Shown here one piece after another: positions 1 through 11,121 of a stretch of 64,000 bases of DNA. This stretch comes from Chloroflexota bacterium. Lineage in GTDB: Bacteria > Chloroflexota > Dehalococcoidia > Bin125. Made by a program: the position numbers and the translations under genes. How positions within the stretch are numbered: the stretch's first letter is position 1; each line of letters starts with the position of its first letter. The stretch spans positions 62,001 through 126,000 of the forward strand of contig JAPPNI010000027.1 of NCBI GenBank assembly GCA_028873865.1, written 5' to 3'. The notes below the pieces were generated by a model that ran no database searches, was not told where the DNA came from, and saw only the letters and a list, made by a program, of their open reading frames with translations.

Positions 1-877
1 TTGGCGCCAACCATGCCCTGGACCTGGCGAAAGTCGATCGCCCGGTGCCGGCGGCGGGAGGCCTGTTGGATCACGACACTGTCCGAGATCGACTTGATCC
101 CCATGGTCAGCGTGAGAATCGCGAATGTCGGCAGCAGCGCCCAGAACTCCTTGCCGGGCGTCAGGTCGAAGCCGAGATCGGGTATGTCGGGGACCCCGAA
201 CCAGCTGGCTTCACCGATTCGCTGAACATCGAACTCACCGAACGCGACCGTGACCAGACAGCCGACGACGATGCTGAGGAACGGGGCAATCAATCGCCAA
301 CGTCCTGTGGCCCGCAGGGTCAGGATCACCGAGGCGAGCAAGGTCACGGCGGCGATCGCCGGACCGGCTCCCGCCGAAGCGCCTTCCGGCAGGGTCTGGA
401 TGTTGTCGAACGCGATCGGGAGGATGGTGATCGCGATCAGAATCATCACCGTCCCGGAGACGACCGGGGTCACGATCCGGCGGAAGGTCGGCAACTACCA
501 GGCCAGGGCCACCTGAATGACGAAGCAGACGGCGAGAAGGCTGGCGAGGGTCTCCGGTCCAGCGGCAGATATCGCCGCCACCGTGATCCCATGAACTGGG
601 CCGTCGGCCCGGTGATGACAATGTGGCCGCCGCCGAATCGCCAGGCCTGAAACGCCTGAAGCGCGGTGGTTGCCGCGTTGATCAGCAGCGCGGCAAAGAC
701 TCCCCAGGTGAGATAGGTGTCATCGAGACCGGAAGCGCGGATCGAGATGGCGACGATCAGTACCGTCGGTGCGAGCACCAAGGCTGCGCCCTGCAATCCA
801 ACCACGAGCGCGACGAGCGGCGGACACGGCTCCTCCGGCTCGTACTGAACGGACGTCTGGTCGGGGGCGATCGCCAA
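1..877 (-). pseudogene. NCS2 xanthine/uracil permease, frameshifted and interrupted, runs off the left edge
   Basis: The minus strand encodes a nucleobase:cation symporter-2 (UraA/XanQ-type) membrane transporter. Translation from a TTG at 877 (GGAGA lies 8 bases upstream) gives hydrophobic helices and the family-like stretch GGGHIVITGPTAQFMG. A single-base loss in the G run near 590 then moves the homology to the next frame, which continues ITVAAISAAGPETLAS. A TAG at 495-497 sits where LAW-W-LPTF would be expected, and the homology continues in that frame to base 1 (QGMVGA). Both lesions are read directly from the sequence. They could be genuine decay or assembly/sequencing errors. The family imports purines or pyrimidines with protons or sodium; this copy should be inactive unless the errors are artefacts. 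Confidence 0.85.
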
Positions 878-923
878 CGTGCAATTCTCCGCTGTGGGTT
901 GGGGCCCTTGCTCCCAGAAGAAT

Positions 924-961
924 GGATGGAGGGTTGCAGAGAGAGTAGCGAGCCTCCATCC
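924..961 (-). promoter_or_regulatory. Long-stem hairpin in the leader of the NCS2 permease gene
   Basis: GGATGGAGG (924-932) and CCTCCATCC (953-961) form a perfect 9-bp stem with a 20-base loop. It sits 47-84 bases upstream of the permease start, in the 230-bp divergent gap with ftsH. A structured leader on a nucleobase permease gene suggests a purine-type riboswitch or attenuator, but I do not recognise a named aptamer. Confidence 0.35.
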
Positions 962-1116
962 CGCTCAGAATCGGGTTGGGATCCTGCCTGCTACCCGAAT
1001 TTGACCGAACGCGTACGTCCTGCCGACGAGCGTTGCGATATGCTCGGAAGTGTCTCGACCTGCTATCGGCGTGGCCAGCAGGGCTCGGTCTGCGCCGCTG
1101 TTGAGGGATGGCCACG

Positions 1117-3123
<2,007 letters not shown>

Positions 3124-3256
3124 GTCCGCGGCAGCAATCGGCGACTGAGGTGTAGAGTTCTGTGTTGGCTGGTCGCTTGACGGCTGTCTCGCGCTGGCTA
3201 CGCTGGGTACTTCAGGACCGACAAAACGATCACTCAGAGATCGATGCGAGACGAAT

Positions 3257-3772
3257 ATGAGCACTGATCCGTCCGACGTGTACGCCGTGATTCGCAGCGG
3301 CGGCAAGCAGTACCGGGTCTCACCTGGCCAGCGGGTCAAGCTGGAACGTCTCGACGGCGACGCCGGGGACGCCATCAGATTCGACGACGTGCTGCTGGTC
3401 AGCGGCGATGGCGCCGTAGCGGTCGGCACCCCGACCGTTGAGTCGGCCACCGTCAGCGGTGAGATCGTCGAGCAGGGCCGCGGGCGCAAGATCAACGTGT
3501 TCAAGTACAAGAGCAAGACCCGTTACCGCAGGCTCCACGGTCACCGGCAGCTGCACACCGCTGTGCTCGTCAACGAAGTCTCGCTGGGAGACCAAACCTG
3601 GACGGCTCCCGTCGCGGCGGACGTGATCGAACCCGATCCGGAAGTCGTGGAAGAGGCGAACGAGGAAGCCGAATCCGAGCCGGTCGCCGAGGTGACCGAA
3701 GGGAACGAAGCAGAAGCCGCCGAAGCGTCGGCTGAGGCATCCACCGCCGACAGCGAAGAGTCCGAGGAATAG
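3257..3772 (+). CDS. rplU: 50S ribosomal protein L21 with long acidic C-terminal tail
   Basis: Residues 8-110 are a clear L21 (YAVIRSGGKQYRVSPGQ, then INVFKYKSKTRYRRLHGHRQ). L21 binds 23S rRNA in the large subunit. L21 is normally about 100-105 residues; this one continues for about 60 more, nearly all Glu, Ala, Ser and Val (EEANEEAESEP and similar), giving a strongly acidic tail. The tail is in frame, ends at a normal stop, and rpmA follows after 9 bases with AGGAG upstream, so a sequencing artefact is unlikely. Acidic tails on ribosomal proteins are known in some lineages; a role here is unknown. Confidence 0.96.
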   Translation: MSTDPSDVYAVIRSGGKQYRVSPGQRVKLERLDGDAGDAIRFDDVLLVSGDGAVAVGTPTVESATVSGEIVEQGRGRKINVFKYKSKTRYRRLHGHRQLHTAVLVNEVSLGDQTWTAPVAADVIEPDPEVVEEANEEAESEPVAEVTEGNEAEAAEASAEASTADSEESEE

Positions 3773-3781
3773 GAGAGCGCG

Positions 3782-4060
3782 ATGGCTCACAAGAAAGGCG
3801 TTGGCTCGTCGCGCAACGGCCGCGACAGCAATTCCAAGCGACTGGGCGTCAAGCTGTTCGATGGCGAGGTCGTGCGTACCGGCGGGATCATCGTGCGCCA
3901 GCGCGGCACCCGCATCCACCCCGGCGACAACGTCGGCGTCGGCCGCGACCACACGCTCTTCGCCCTGACCGACGGCACGGTCAAGTTCTCGCCATACGCG
4001 CACAATCGGCGCAAGAAGGTCTCCGTGATACCGGCGGAGCTTGAAGAGGTGGGCGCGTGA
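3782..4060 (+). CDS. rpmA: 50S ribosomal protein L27
   Basis: A 92-residue L27 beginning [20 protein letters not shown], the basic N-terminus that reaches the peptidyl-transferase centre. The conserved core [19 protein letters not shown] and [12 protein letters not shown] are intact. There is no N-terminal extension of the kind cleaved in Firmicutes. AGGAG lies just upstream of the ATG. It sits 9 bp after rplU, the usual pairing, and its TGA overlaps the GTG of rpmE by four bases, so the three genes are probably one transcript with coupled translation. Confidence 0.97.
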   Translation: MAHKKGVGSSRNGRDSNSKRLGVKLFDGEVVRTGGIIVRQRGTRIHPGDNVGVGRDHTLFALTDGTVKFSPYAHNRRKKVSVIPAELEEVGA

Positions 4061-4269
4061 AGACCGAGATTCACCCTGAGTACGTCGACGCCACCATCAC
4101 CTGCGGCTGCGGCCACAGCTGGCAGACGCGCGCGACCAAGGCGGACATCCGCATCGAGATCTGCTCGACCTGTCACCCGTTCTTCACCGGCGAACAGCGA
4201 ATCGTTGACACCGCCGGCCGGGTCGAACGCTTCCGCCGCCGCTACGGCATCGACGAGGACGAGAACTAG
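4057..4269 (+). CDS. rpmE: 50S ribosomal protein L31, zinc-binding type
   Basis: A 70-residue L31 starting with GTG inside the rpmA stop (GTGA). It has the L31 signature [16 protein letters not shown] and [10 protein letters not shown], so all four zinc ligands (Cys16, Cys18, Cys36, Cys39) are present, which makes it the C+ type. L31 links the 50S and 30S subunits and can serve as a zinc store. Its gene following rplU-rpmA is a lineage marker rather than the commonest arrangement. It converges on hisI, whose stop is only 5 bp away. Confidence 0.96.
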   Translation: MKTEIHPEYVDATITCGCGHSWQTRATKADIRIEICSTCHPFFTGEQRIVDTAGRVERFRRRYGIDEDEN

Positions 4270-4274
4270 CCGGT

Positions 4275-4625
4275 TCAGTCCTCGCCGAGGTCGCGGTAGA
4301 AGCAGGAGCGATTCCCCGTGTGACAGGTCGGGCCGTGTGGCACGGCTCGCACGAGCAGGGCGTCGACATCGCAGTCCTTGCGAATCCCGACCAGTTCCAG
4401 CACATTGCCGCTGGTCTCGCCCTTGGTCCAGTACTCCTGTCGACTGCGGCTCCAGAACGTGACCAGCCGCTTCTCCAGCGTCATCCGCAGCGACTGCTCG
4501 TTCATGTAGCCCAGCATCAGGATCTCGTTGCTGGCGTCGTCCTGGACGATCGCCGGGATCAGATCATCGGCGTCGTACTTCAGCTCGGGCACGGTGAACT
4601 CGGTTGGATCAGAGGACGTCGTCAT
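4275..4625 (-). CDS. hisI: Phosphoribosyl-AMP cyclohydrolase (histidine biosynthesis)
   Basis: Opens the purine ring of phosphoribosyl-AMP, step three of histidine synthesis. Typical motifs are [30 protein letters not shown] and the metal-binding [11 protein letters not shown] and [12 protein letters not shown]. The chosen ATG at 4625 (MTTSSDP) gives 116 residues, the usual size for a stand-alone HisI; there is no fused HisE domain. The start lies inside the end of hisF (17-bp overlap), consistent with coupled translation. It is the last gene of the minus-strand hisH-hisA-hisF-hisI cluster. Confidence 0.95.
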   Translation of the reverse strand: MTTSSDPTEFTVPELKYDADDLIPAIVQDDASNEILMLGYMNEQSLRMTLEKRLVTFWSRSRQEYWTKGETSGNVLELVGIRKDCDVDALLVRAVPHGPTCHTGNRSCFYRDLGED

Positions 4626-5394
4626 AGTCCGCGTGCTCCATTCGCATGGGGATGCCGGCCGCCTGCATCCGGCGTTTGACATCCATGATCGGGTGGGTGC
4701 CGAAGTGGAAGATCGAGGCGGCCAGCACGGCATCCGCTCTCCCATCGGTGATCGCATCGATCATGTGCTGGGCGTTGCCCGCCCCGCCCGAGGCGATCAC
4801 CGGCACACTGACCGCGTCCGAGACGGCGCGGGTCAGGGGGATGTCGTAGCCGTCCTGGTGGCCGTCGGTGTTCATCGAGGTCAGCATGATCTCGCCGGCC
4901 CCACGATCGACGACCTCTTTCGCCCACGCGATCGCGTCGATCCCGGTCGGGCGCCGGCCGCCGTGCGTGTAGACCTGCATTGAACCGTCGGATTCCGTGC
5001 GCGCATCAATCGCCACCACTATGCACTGGGAACCGAACCGGTGAGCCCCTTCCGAGATCAACTCGGGACGTTCCACCGCCGCGGTGTTGATCGTGATCTT
5101 GTCCGCGCCCGACTCGAGCATCAGCCGCATATCGTCGTCGGAGCGCAGCCCGCCGCCAACGGTGAAGGGAATGAAGACCCGGTCGGCCGTGCGCCGAACC
5201 ATGTCGACCACCGTGTTGCGGTCTTCGTGCGAAGCCGTGATGTCGAGGAAGACGAGCTCGTCGATGCCTTCATGGTCGTAGAGCGTCGCCAGTTCGACCG
5301 GGTCGCCGGCATCGCGCAGCTCGACGAATGAGATGCCCTTGACCACCCGGCCGGCGTCAACGTCGAAGCAGGCGATGATTCTCTTGGTCAGCAT
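4609..5394 (-). CDS. hisF: Imidazole glycerol phosphate synthase cyclase subunit
   Basis: TIM-barrel cyclase that uses ammonia from HisH to make imidazole glycerol phosphate and AICAR. The N-terminus [20 protein letters not shown] and the catalytic Asp segments are conserved (ACFDVD near residue 11, LTSMNTDG near 175), as are the phosphate loops ([15 protein letters not shown]). The length of 261 residues is normal. It lies 7 bp after hisA and overlaps hisI. Its partner gene hisH is two genes upstream, so the complex is encoded within one operon. Confidence 0.97.
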   Translation of the reverse strand: MLTKRIIACFDVDAGRVVKGISFVELRDAGDPVELATLYDHEGIDELVFLDITASHEDRNTVVDMVRRTADRVFIPFTVGGGLRSDDDMRLMLESGADKITINTAAVERPELISEGAHRFGSQCIVVAIDARTESDGSMQVYTHGGRRPTGIDAIAWAKEVVDRGAGEIMLTSMNTDGHQDGYDIPLTRAVSDAVSVPVIASGGAGNAQHMIDAITDGRADAVLAASIFHFGTHPIMDVKRRMQAAGIPMRMEHADYDDVL

Positions 5395-5401
5395 GATCGG
5401 G

Positions 5402-6163
5402 TCAACAGGTCCGCTCGCGGATGCCGGCCTCGGCAGCCTCGAAGGCGTCGGACAGGTTCAGGCGCCCGTCGTAGAGCGCACGGCCGAGCACGACTCCCGC
5501 AGCGCCACCGGCGGCCAGACGGCGAATCTGCATTGGATGGGCGATCCCACCGGCGGCAATCACCGGAGATCGAGCGACGCCGGCCACGCGTCCGAACTCA
5601 GCCTCATCGTGTCCGCCGAGCATCCCGTCCGAGGCGATATCGGTGTAGATGAAGCGCCTGACGCCGAGGTCTTCGAGCTGTGGAATCAGCGCCACCGCGG
5701 GCAGCTCCGAGGCCTCGGTCCAGCCGTTCAGCGCCACTCGGCCACCCTTGGCGTCAACGGAGACCGTCAACGCATCACCGCAGAGTTCGACGGCATCGCC
5801 GAGAAACTCGCGATCGGTGACGGCTGCCGTTCCCACGATGATCCGCGTCACACCCACTTCGAGATAGCGGCGAACGGTATCGAGATTGCGAATCCCACCG
5901 CCGACCTGCACCGGCTTGCCCAGCGCAGCGATCCGTTCGACGAACTCGGCGTTTGCAGCCCGCCCCTCGCGCGCGCCGTCGAGATCGATGACATGCAGCA
6001 TCTTTGCGCCCTCGTCGATCCAGCGCTGGGCAGGCGCAATCGGATCGTCGTCGAAGACGGTCTCGCGCTCATAGTCGCCCTGGACCAGGCGCACGCAACG
6101 TCCGCCGCGGATGTCGATCGCGGGCAGTACGTCAATCATGTTGGGCGTCATCCCAGGACTCAT
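5402..6163 (-). CDS. hisA: ProFAR isomerase (HisA)
   Basis: Isomerises ProFAR to PRFAR, the HisF substrate. It is a second TIM barrel related to HisF, with [20 protein letters not shown] at the N-terminus (catalytic Asp), VQVGGGIRN, and [11 protein letters not shown] carrying the second catalytic Asp. The ATG at 6163 overlaps the hisH stop (TGATG); a TTG one codon upstream and a downstream ATG before IDVLP are alternatives. Length is about 250 residues, as expected. The closing phosphate site reads [10 protein letters not shown]. Confidence 0.95.
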   Translation of the reverse strand: MSPGMTPNMIDVLPAIDIRGGRCVRLVQGDYERETVFDDDPIAPAQRWIDEGAKMLHVIDLDGAREGRAANAEFVERIAALGKPVQVGGGIRNLDTVRRYLEVGVTRIIVGTAAVTDREFLGDAVELCGDALTVSVDAKGGRVALNGWTEASELPAVALIPQLEDLGVRRFIYTDIASDGMLGGHDEAEFGRVAGVARSPVIAAGGIAHPMQIRRLAAGGAAGVVLGRALYDGRLNLSDAFEAAEAGIRERTC

Positions 6164-6810
6164 CAAGGCGCTCCGTTGGCCGAGTGTTCGAGCAGGAAGT
6201 TGCGGTAGATCCGCAGTCCGTAGGCGCCGCTCTTCTCCGGGTGAAACTGCGTCGCCGCGAGTCGTCCTCGCTCAACCACCGCCGTCACATCGGCGCCATA
6301 GTCGGCAACCGCTACCACGTCTTCCGGTTCGGCCATGTCGCAGTAGTAGGAGTGGACGAAATAGAAGTGCGCACCGTCGGGGATGCCGTCGAACAGCGGC
6401 GTTCGGCGACGCTGCTCAACTCGATTCCAGCCCATGTGGGGAATCTTGCGCCCCTCCGGGAGTCGCACGACGCGTCCCTCAAGCACGTCCAGGCAAGCGT
6501 GCTCACCACCCTCCTCGGAGACGGTCATCAAGGCCTGCAAGCCCATACAGACGCCAAGAAAGGGGCGGTCCGCGGCGAGGTACTCGTGGATCGGTTCGAC
6601 CAGCTGCCGCTGGCGCAGGTTATGCATCGTGTCCGCAGCGGCGCCGACCCCTGGCAAAATGACCACATCCGCTTCGTCGAGGGCCGCAGGCACCGAGGCG
6701 ACGTCGGGCCTGGCCCCGACGCGCACCACGGCGCGCACCACGGAGCGCAGATTACCGGCTCCGTAGTCGAGAATGATTACGTCAAGATCAGCCAGACGAG
6801 GATCGCTCAC
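6163..6810 (-). CDS. hisH: Imidazole glycerol phosphate synthase glutamine amidotransferase subunit
   Basis: Class I glutamine amidotransferase that supplies ammonia to HisF. It has the N-terminal VIILDYGAGNLRSV, oxyanion strand ILPGVGA, nucleophile elbow FLGVCMGLQ, and the catalytic His-Glu pair in ATQFHPEKSG. Length is 215 residues with a GTG start at 6810. It is the first gene of the his cluster and is divergent from ligA across only about 44 bp, so both promoters must fit in that gap. No hisB, hisD or hisG is in the window. Confidence 0.96.
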   Translation of the reverse strand: MSDPRLADLDVIILDYGAGNLRSVVRAVVRVGARPDVASVPAALDEADVVILPGVGAAADTMHNLRQRQLVEPIHEYLAADRPFLGVCMGLQALMTVSEEGGEHACLDVLEGRVVRLPEGRKIPHMGWNRVEQRRRTPLFDGIPDGAHFYFVHSYYCDMAEPEDVVAVADYGADVTAVVERGRLAATQFHPEKSGAYGLRIYRNFLLEHSANGAP

Positions 6811-6854
6811 AGGCCGAGCGTATCAGTAGGTTTGCGCCGTATTTCGTTCCTATA

Positions 6855-9026
6855 GTGAACTCGATGTCAACGCAAACGTCAGTCAGCGACAACGAGATCA
6901 TCGTCGCGCGCGATCGAGTCGAACTGCTGCGCGCCGAGATCCTGCGCCACAACCATCTCTATCACGCGCTCAATGAGCCGGAAGTCTCCGACGCCGACTA
7001 TGACGCGCTCCTCGCCGAACTCAAGAGCCTGGAAGCCCGTTTTCCGGAACTGGCCTCGGCCGACAGCCCGACCCAGACGGTTGGCGCGCCGCCGGGACGC
7101 ACCTTCGCGGTCGTCGAGCACCGGCTGCGGATGCTCTCGCTGGGCAACGCCTTCAACGCCGAAGAACTCCTCGCCTGGCGGCAGCGCGCCGCCGATCTGC
7201 TGGACCGTGAAGAGTGGACCTACGTCTCGGAACCCAAGATCGACGGGCTGGCCATTGCGCTGGTCTACGAACGCGGGCGCCTCGTCCAGGCGGCGACTCG
7301 TGGCGACGGCCGGGCCGGTGAGGACGTCACCGCCAACCTGCGCGCCATCGACGCGGTTCCGAACGAGCTGTCGGGCAACCCGCCGCCGCGGTTCGAGGTC
7401 CGCGGCGAGATCTACATGCCGAAATCCGGCTTCGAAGCGATGAACGACGAAATCGCGGTCGAGAACGAGCGCCGCCGAGACGAGGGGCGCGCGGCGCTCA
7501 CGCTCTACGCCAACCCGCGAAACGCCGCCGCCGGATCGGTTCGCCAGAAAGACGCTTCAGTCACCGCCACTCGCCCGCTGAGCATTGGCGTCTACCAGCT
7601 CGGCTGGTGCGACGACGCCGTCACACCCGATACCCATTGGGAGACGCTCGGCTGGCTGTCGGAGTTCGGCTTCCCGACCACGCCCGACGCGGCGCACCAC
7701 AGCGGCATCGAAGACGCGCTCGCCGCCTGTGAGCGTTGGACCCAGCGCCGTGACTCACAGGCCTTCGAGATGGACGGTGTCGTGGTCAAGGTCGACGACC
7801 TCGGCCTGCAGGCCGACCTCGGGATCGTCGGTAGAGAACCGCGCTGGGCAATCGCCTGGAAGTTTCCCCCGCAGGAGGCTTCGACCGTGGTCGAACAGAT
7901 CCTCGTCAACGTCGGCCGCACCGGCAGCATCAATCCCTACGCCCGCCTGCGACCCGTCCGCGTCGGCGGCGTGCAGGTGACCAACGCCACACTGCACAAC
8001 CTCGACGACATCCGCCGCAAGGACATCCGCGAGGGCGACACGGTCGTGATCCGCCGCGCCGGCGAAGTGATCCCGCAGGTCGTCCGCCCGGTGCTGGAAC
8101 GCCGTCCCGAGGACTCAATCCCCTGGACGATGCCGGACACCTGCCCGGTCTGCGAGTCAAAGACAGTGCGGGATGCCGACGACGCCATGCATTACTGCTC
8201 GAATCGGTCATGTCCGGCAATCATGCAACGCAGTCTCGAACACTTCGCCGGCCGTGGCGCGATGGACATTCGCGGCCTCGGCGAGAAGATGGTCCGGTTG
8301 CTGCTGCGCGAGGGCGCAATCCACGACGCAGCCGATATCTACACGATCCCCGACCGGCTCACGGAACTGGCTCGGATTCCCGGGTTGGGACAGATCAAGC
8401 GACGTAAGGGCGAAGATCACTACGAGGTGGGCGACCGCCTGCGCAACCTCGCCGCCGCAATCGAGCGATCCAAATCGCGCGGACTGTCCTATCTACTGGT
8501 CGGACTTGGCATTCGACACGTCGGCGGCGAAAACGCGACGTTGCTCGCCGACGAGTTTCGCTCGCTCGATGCCATCCTGCTGGCTCCGAGCGACGCGCTG
8601 GCGGCTGTTGACGGCGTGGGGCCGGTCATCGCCGACAGCATCGTCGACTGGGCGCTGGACGGTGAGAACTGGTCGTTGGTGCATCGCCTCCAGAAAGCGG
8701 GAGTCGAGGACGAGATCGAGGTCAGCGAGGACGAGCCGGCAGAAACGCCGCTGGACGGACTGCGATTCGTACTCACCGGCCGATTCGGCGCGATGACGCG
8801 CCCCCAGGCCGAAGCGCAGCTCAAGTCCCTGGGCGCAGCGGTGGGATCCTCGGTCAGCAAGAACACCACCGCCCTCTTCGCCGGCGAGGCGGCCGGATCG
8901 AAGCGGACGAAGGCGGAATCGCTCGGCCTGCGTATCTGGGATGAAGACCGCCTGATCGCCGCGCTGGCCAACCCGTCGGCGCTGCTGAGCTGGTTGACGG
9001 AAGAGGAACCTTCGGGAGTCAATTGA
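6855..9026 (+). CDS. ligA: NAD-dependent DNA ligase LigA
   Basis: Seals nicks in replication and repair using NAD+. The Ia domain has HNHLYHALNEPEVSDADYD; the adenylation motif EPKIDG has its lysine at residue 128 from the GTG. The OB region follows, then a four-cysteine zinc finger (CPVC and CSNRSCPA), helix-hairpin-helix repeats and a C-terminal BRCT domain (GLRFVLTGRFGAMTRPQAEA). Total length 723 is typical. The GTG at 6855 may not be the true start; an in-frame ATG nine bases later is equally good. It is monocistronic or leads toward mreB, 131 bp downstream. Confidence 0.97.
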   Translation: MNSMSTQTSVSDNEIIVARDRVELLRAEILRHNHLYHALNEPEVSDADYDALLAELKSLEARFPELASADSPTQTVGAPPGRTFAVVEHRLRMLSLGNAFNAEELLAWRQRAADLLDREEWTYVSEPKIDGLAIALVYERGRLVQAATRGDGRAGEDVTANLRAIDAVPNELSGNPPPRFEVRGEIYMPKSGFEAMNDEIAVENERRRDEGRAALTLYANPRNAAAGSVRQKDASVTATRPLSIGVYQLGWCDDAVTPDTHWETLGWLSEFGFPTTPDAAHHSGIEDALAACERWTQRRDSQAFEMDGVVVKVDDLGLQADLGIVGREPRWAIAWKFPPQEASTVVEQILVNVGRTGSINPYARLRPVRVGGVQVTNATLHNLDDIRRKDIREGDTVVIRRAGEVIPQVVRPVLERRPEDSIPWTMPDTCPVCESKTVRDADDAMHYCSNRSCPAIMQRSLEHFAGRGAMDIRGLGEKMVRLLLREGAIHDAADIYTIPDRLTELARIPGLGQIKRRKGEDHYEVGDRLRNLAAAIERSKSRGLSYLLVGLGIRHVGGENATLLADEFRSLDAILLAPSDALAAVDGVGPVIADSIVDWALDGENWSLVHRLQKAGVEDEIEVSEDEPAETPLDGLRFVLTGRFGAMTRPQAEAQLKSLGAAVGSSVSKNTTALFAGEAAGSKRTKAESLGLRIWDEDRLIAALANPSALLSWLTEEEPSGVN

Positions 9027-9157
9027 CGTTCAACTGGTACAGGTATCGAGGGGTTAACGAGTACGCTGGTCAATGTCGATTTGGCGTGGCGGTTCGTGCC
9101 TATCGTTGATGAGTGTCCTCGATCGGCATGCATGAGGCCGGAAACTGAGGAGTCCTG

Positions 9158-10216
9158 ATGGCTTGGTCTCCCTTTGGCTGGTTGGCCCGGCGATTCTCCC
9201 CCGACGTCGGCATCGACCTGGGCACCGCCAATACGCTCGTCTCCGTGCGTGGACGCGGGATCGTCGTCAACGAGCCCTCCGTCGTCGCGATCAACCGGAT
9301 CGACAATTCCGTCCTCGCGATCGGGAAGCAGGCCAAGACGATGGTCGGCCGCACGCCGGCCCATATCGTCGCCACCAGACCCTTGCGCGACGGCGTCATC
9401 TCCGACTTCGACGTCACCGCGCGGATGCTCAACCACTTCATCCACAAGGCGCTGCAAAAGAGCGGCATCGGCATCGGCCGCCCGCGCGTCATGGTCGGGA
9501 TTCCCGGCGGCGCAACCGAGGTCGAAAAGCGAGCCATCTTCGAGGCCACGCGTTCGGCCGGCGCTCGCGAAGTCCATCTGATCGAGGAACCGATGGCCGC
9601 CGCCATCGGCGCCGGACTGCCGATCTTCGAGTCGACGGGCAGCATCGTCGTCGACATCGGCGGCGGCACGACCGAGGTCGCCGTCTGCTCGATGGGCGGC
9701 ATGGTCGTCAGCACCTCGACCCGCGTCGCCGGAGACGAGATCGATCAGGCGATCATCACCTACGCCCGGCAGGTCCACAACATCCAGATCGGCGAAGCCT
9801 CCGCCGAGAAGATCAAGATCGCCGGCGCGTCGGCGTTCCCACTGGAAGAGGAACGCGATGTCACGTTGAGCGGCCGCGACCTCTCCACTTCGATGCCCAA
9901 AATCGTCACCGTCACGACGGTCGAGCTGCGCGACGCCATCACGACCGCGGTGTCCTCGATCATGGACGCCGTGTTGCGGACGATGGAGATCACGCCCGCC
10001 GAGCTGATCCCCGACATCATGCAACAGGGGATCGCGCTCGCCGGCGGCGGCGCGTACCTGCCCGGCCTGGATCGCCGTATGTCCCAGGAGACGAAGTTCC
10101 CCGTCTACAAGGCCGACTCCCCCTTGACCTGCGTCGTGCGCGGCTGTGCCGAGGCGCTGAACGAGACCCGCGCGCTCGCCGCAGCCGACGGCCAGGTGCT
10201 GGCCGGGCGGCGCTAG
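9158..10216 (+). CDS. mreB: Rod shape-determining protein MreB
   Basis: Actin-like ATPase that forms membrane-associated filaments and guides lateral wall synthesis. Nucleotide-binding phosphate-1 motif VGIDLGTANTLV, phosphate-2 IVVDIGGGTTEVAV and the adenosine motif IALAGGGAYLPGL are present. The N-terminal amphipathic segment MAWSPFGWLARRF probably contacts the membrane. GAGGAG precedes the ATG. Length 352 is normal. It heads an mreB-mreC-mreD-mrdA-rodA operon, so the whole elongasome core is co-expressed, which predicts a rod-shaped cell. Confidence 0.97.
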   Translation: MAWSPFGWLARRFSPDVGIDLGTANTLVSVRGRGIVVNEPSVVAINRIDNSVLAIGKQAKTMVGRTPAHIVATRPLRDGVISDFDVTARMLNHFIHKALQKSGIGIGRPRVMVGIPGGATEVEKRAIFEATRSAGAREVHLIEEPMAAAIGAGLPIFESTGSIVVDIGGGTTEVAVCSMGGMVVSTSTRVAGDEIDQAIITYARQVHNIQIGEASAEKIKIAGASAFPLEEERDVTLSGRDLSTSMPKIVTVTTVELRDAITTAVSSIMDAVLRTMEITPAELIPDIMQQGIALAGGGAYLPGLDRRMSQETKFPVYKADSPLTCVVRGCAEALNETRALAAADGQVLAGRR

Positions 10217-10243
10217 GGTCGGTTCATGCGATAGGCGGCTACC

Positions 10244-11119
10244 GTGCGAATCCTCGGAGCACTCGTAGGACTCCTCGGAGCGCGCATTCGATGGGTCCTG
10301 CTGATCGTGTTCATCGTGGGCGGATTGACCCTGCTCGGTCTGATCGGCTGGGCCGCCACGATCGAGGACCGCGCCGCGACCGCTCTCAACCCAGTCCAGA
10401 GAGCCTTTCGACAGGCTGGCGAACCGATCTCCAACCTGCTCAGCGATCTGGACGACTTCGGCCGCCTGAACTCCGAAAATCGCGCGCTGCATTCCCGGAT
10501 CGAGCAACTCGAGGCCGATAACGCGCGGCTGCGCGAGCAACAGGTCCAGGTCACCGCGCGACAGGCGCTCCTCGAGGTGCAGGCCGAGACCGATGCCATC
10601 ACCATCGCTGCATACGTAACTACGCGAGATCTGACGGGCCTGCGCACAATCATCGGCATCGACAAAGGATCAGTCGACGGTCTCCGCGTCGACCTGCCTG
10701 TGCTCGCCGCCGGCGGGACGTTAATCGGCCAGATCATCGAAGTGCGTCCGAACACTGCCTTCGTACGGCTCATCACCGATCCGGACAGCGCCGTCCGGGT
10801 GCTGCACCAGCCGTCCCGCAGCGAGGTGGTCGCCAGTGGAGACACCCTGGGCAACCTCGAAGTCCGCATCCCCTGGACCTCCGAGGTCGAACTGGGCCAC
10901 ATCTTCGTCACCTCGGGCCTGGACGGTGTCCTGCCCCAGGGATTGCCGGTCGGCAGGGTTTCGGCCGCCGAGGGCACCGTCCAGGACGCCTTCCGCCACG
11001 TGGTGCTCGAGCCGATCGCCCCGCTCGACCAGCTCGAGCAAGTCCTCGTCCAGCTCACCATCCCGCCTCCGGATCTCTCCATCCTGAGCCCCGAGCCGGC
11101 GAACGCCGACGGAGGCTAG
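10244..11119 (+). CDS. mreC: Rod shape-determining protein MreC
   Basis: Bitopic membrane scaffold of the elongasome that activates PBP2. There is one transmembrane helix near residues 12-40 (WVLLIVFIVGGLTLLGLIGW), then a coiled coil (about 65-100, HSRIEQLEADNARLREQ), then the beta-barrel domain with the family pattern IDKGSVDGLRVDLPVLAAGG and VTSGLDGVLPQGLPVG. It starts with GTG at 10244, with AGGCGG just upstream, 27 bp after mreB. The length of 291 residues is usual. It is two bases from mreD. Confidence 0.95.
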   Translation: MRILGALVGLLGARIRWVLLIVFIVGGLTLLGLIGWAATIEDRAATALNPVQRAFRQAGEPISNLLSDLDDFGRLNSENRALHSRIEQLEADNARLREQQVQVTARQALLEVQAETDAITIAAYVTTRDLTGLRTIIGIDKGSVDGLRVDLPVLAAGGTLIGQIIEVRPNTAFVRLITDPDSAVRVLHQPSRSEVVASGDTLGNLEVRIPWTSEVELGHIFVTSGLDGVLPQGLPVGRVSAAEGTVQDAFRHVVLEPIAPLDQLEQVLVQLTIPPPDLSILSPEPANADGG

Positions 11120-11121
11120 AC

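Noticed and set aside
1011..1060. TTGACC and TTGCGA as promoter -35 elements for ftsH
   Set aside because: No matching -10 element lies at 16-18 bp, so no promoter is called.
8489..10540. 683-codon minus-strand open frame across ligA and mreB
   Set aside because: It runs antisense to two clear genes and matches no protein family.
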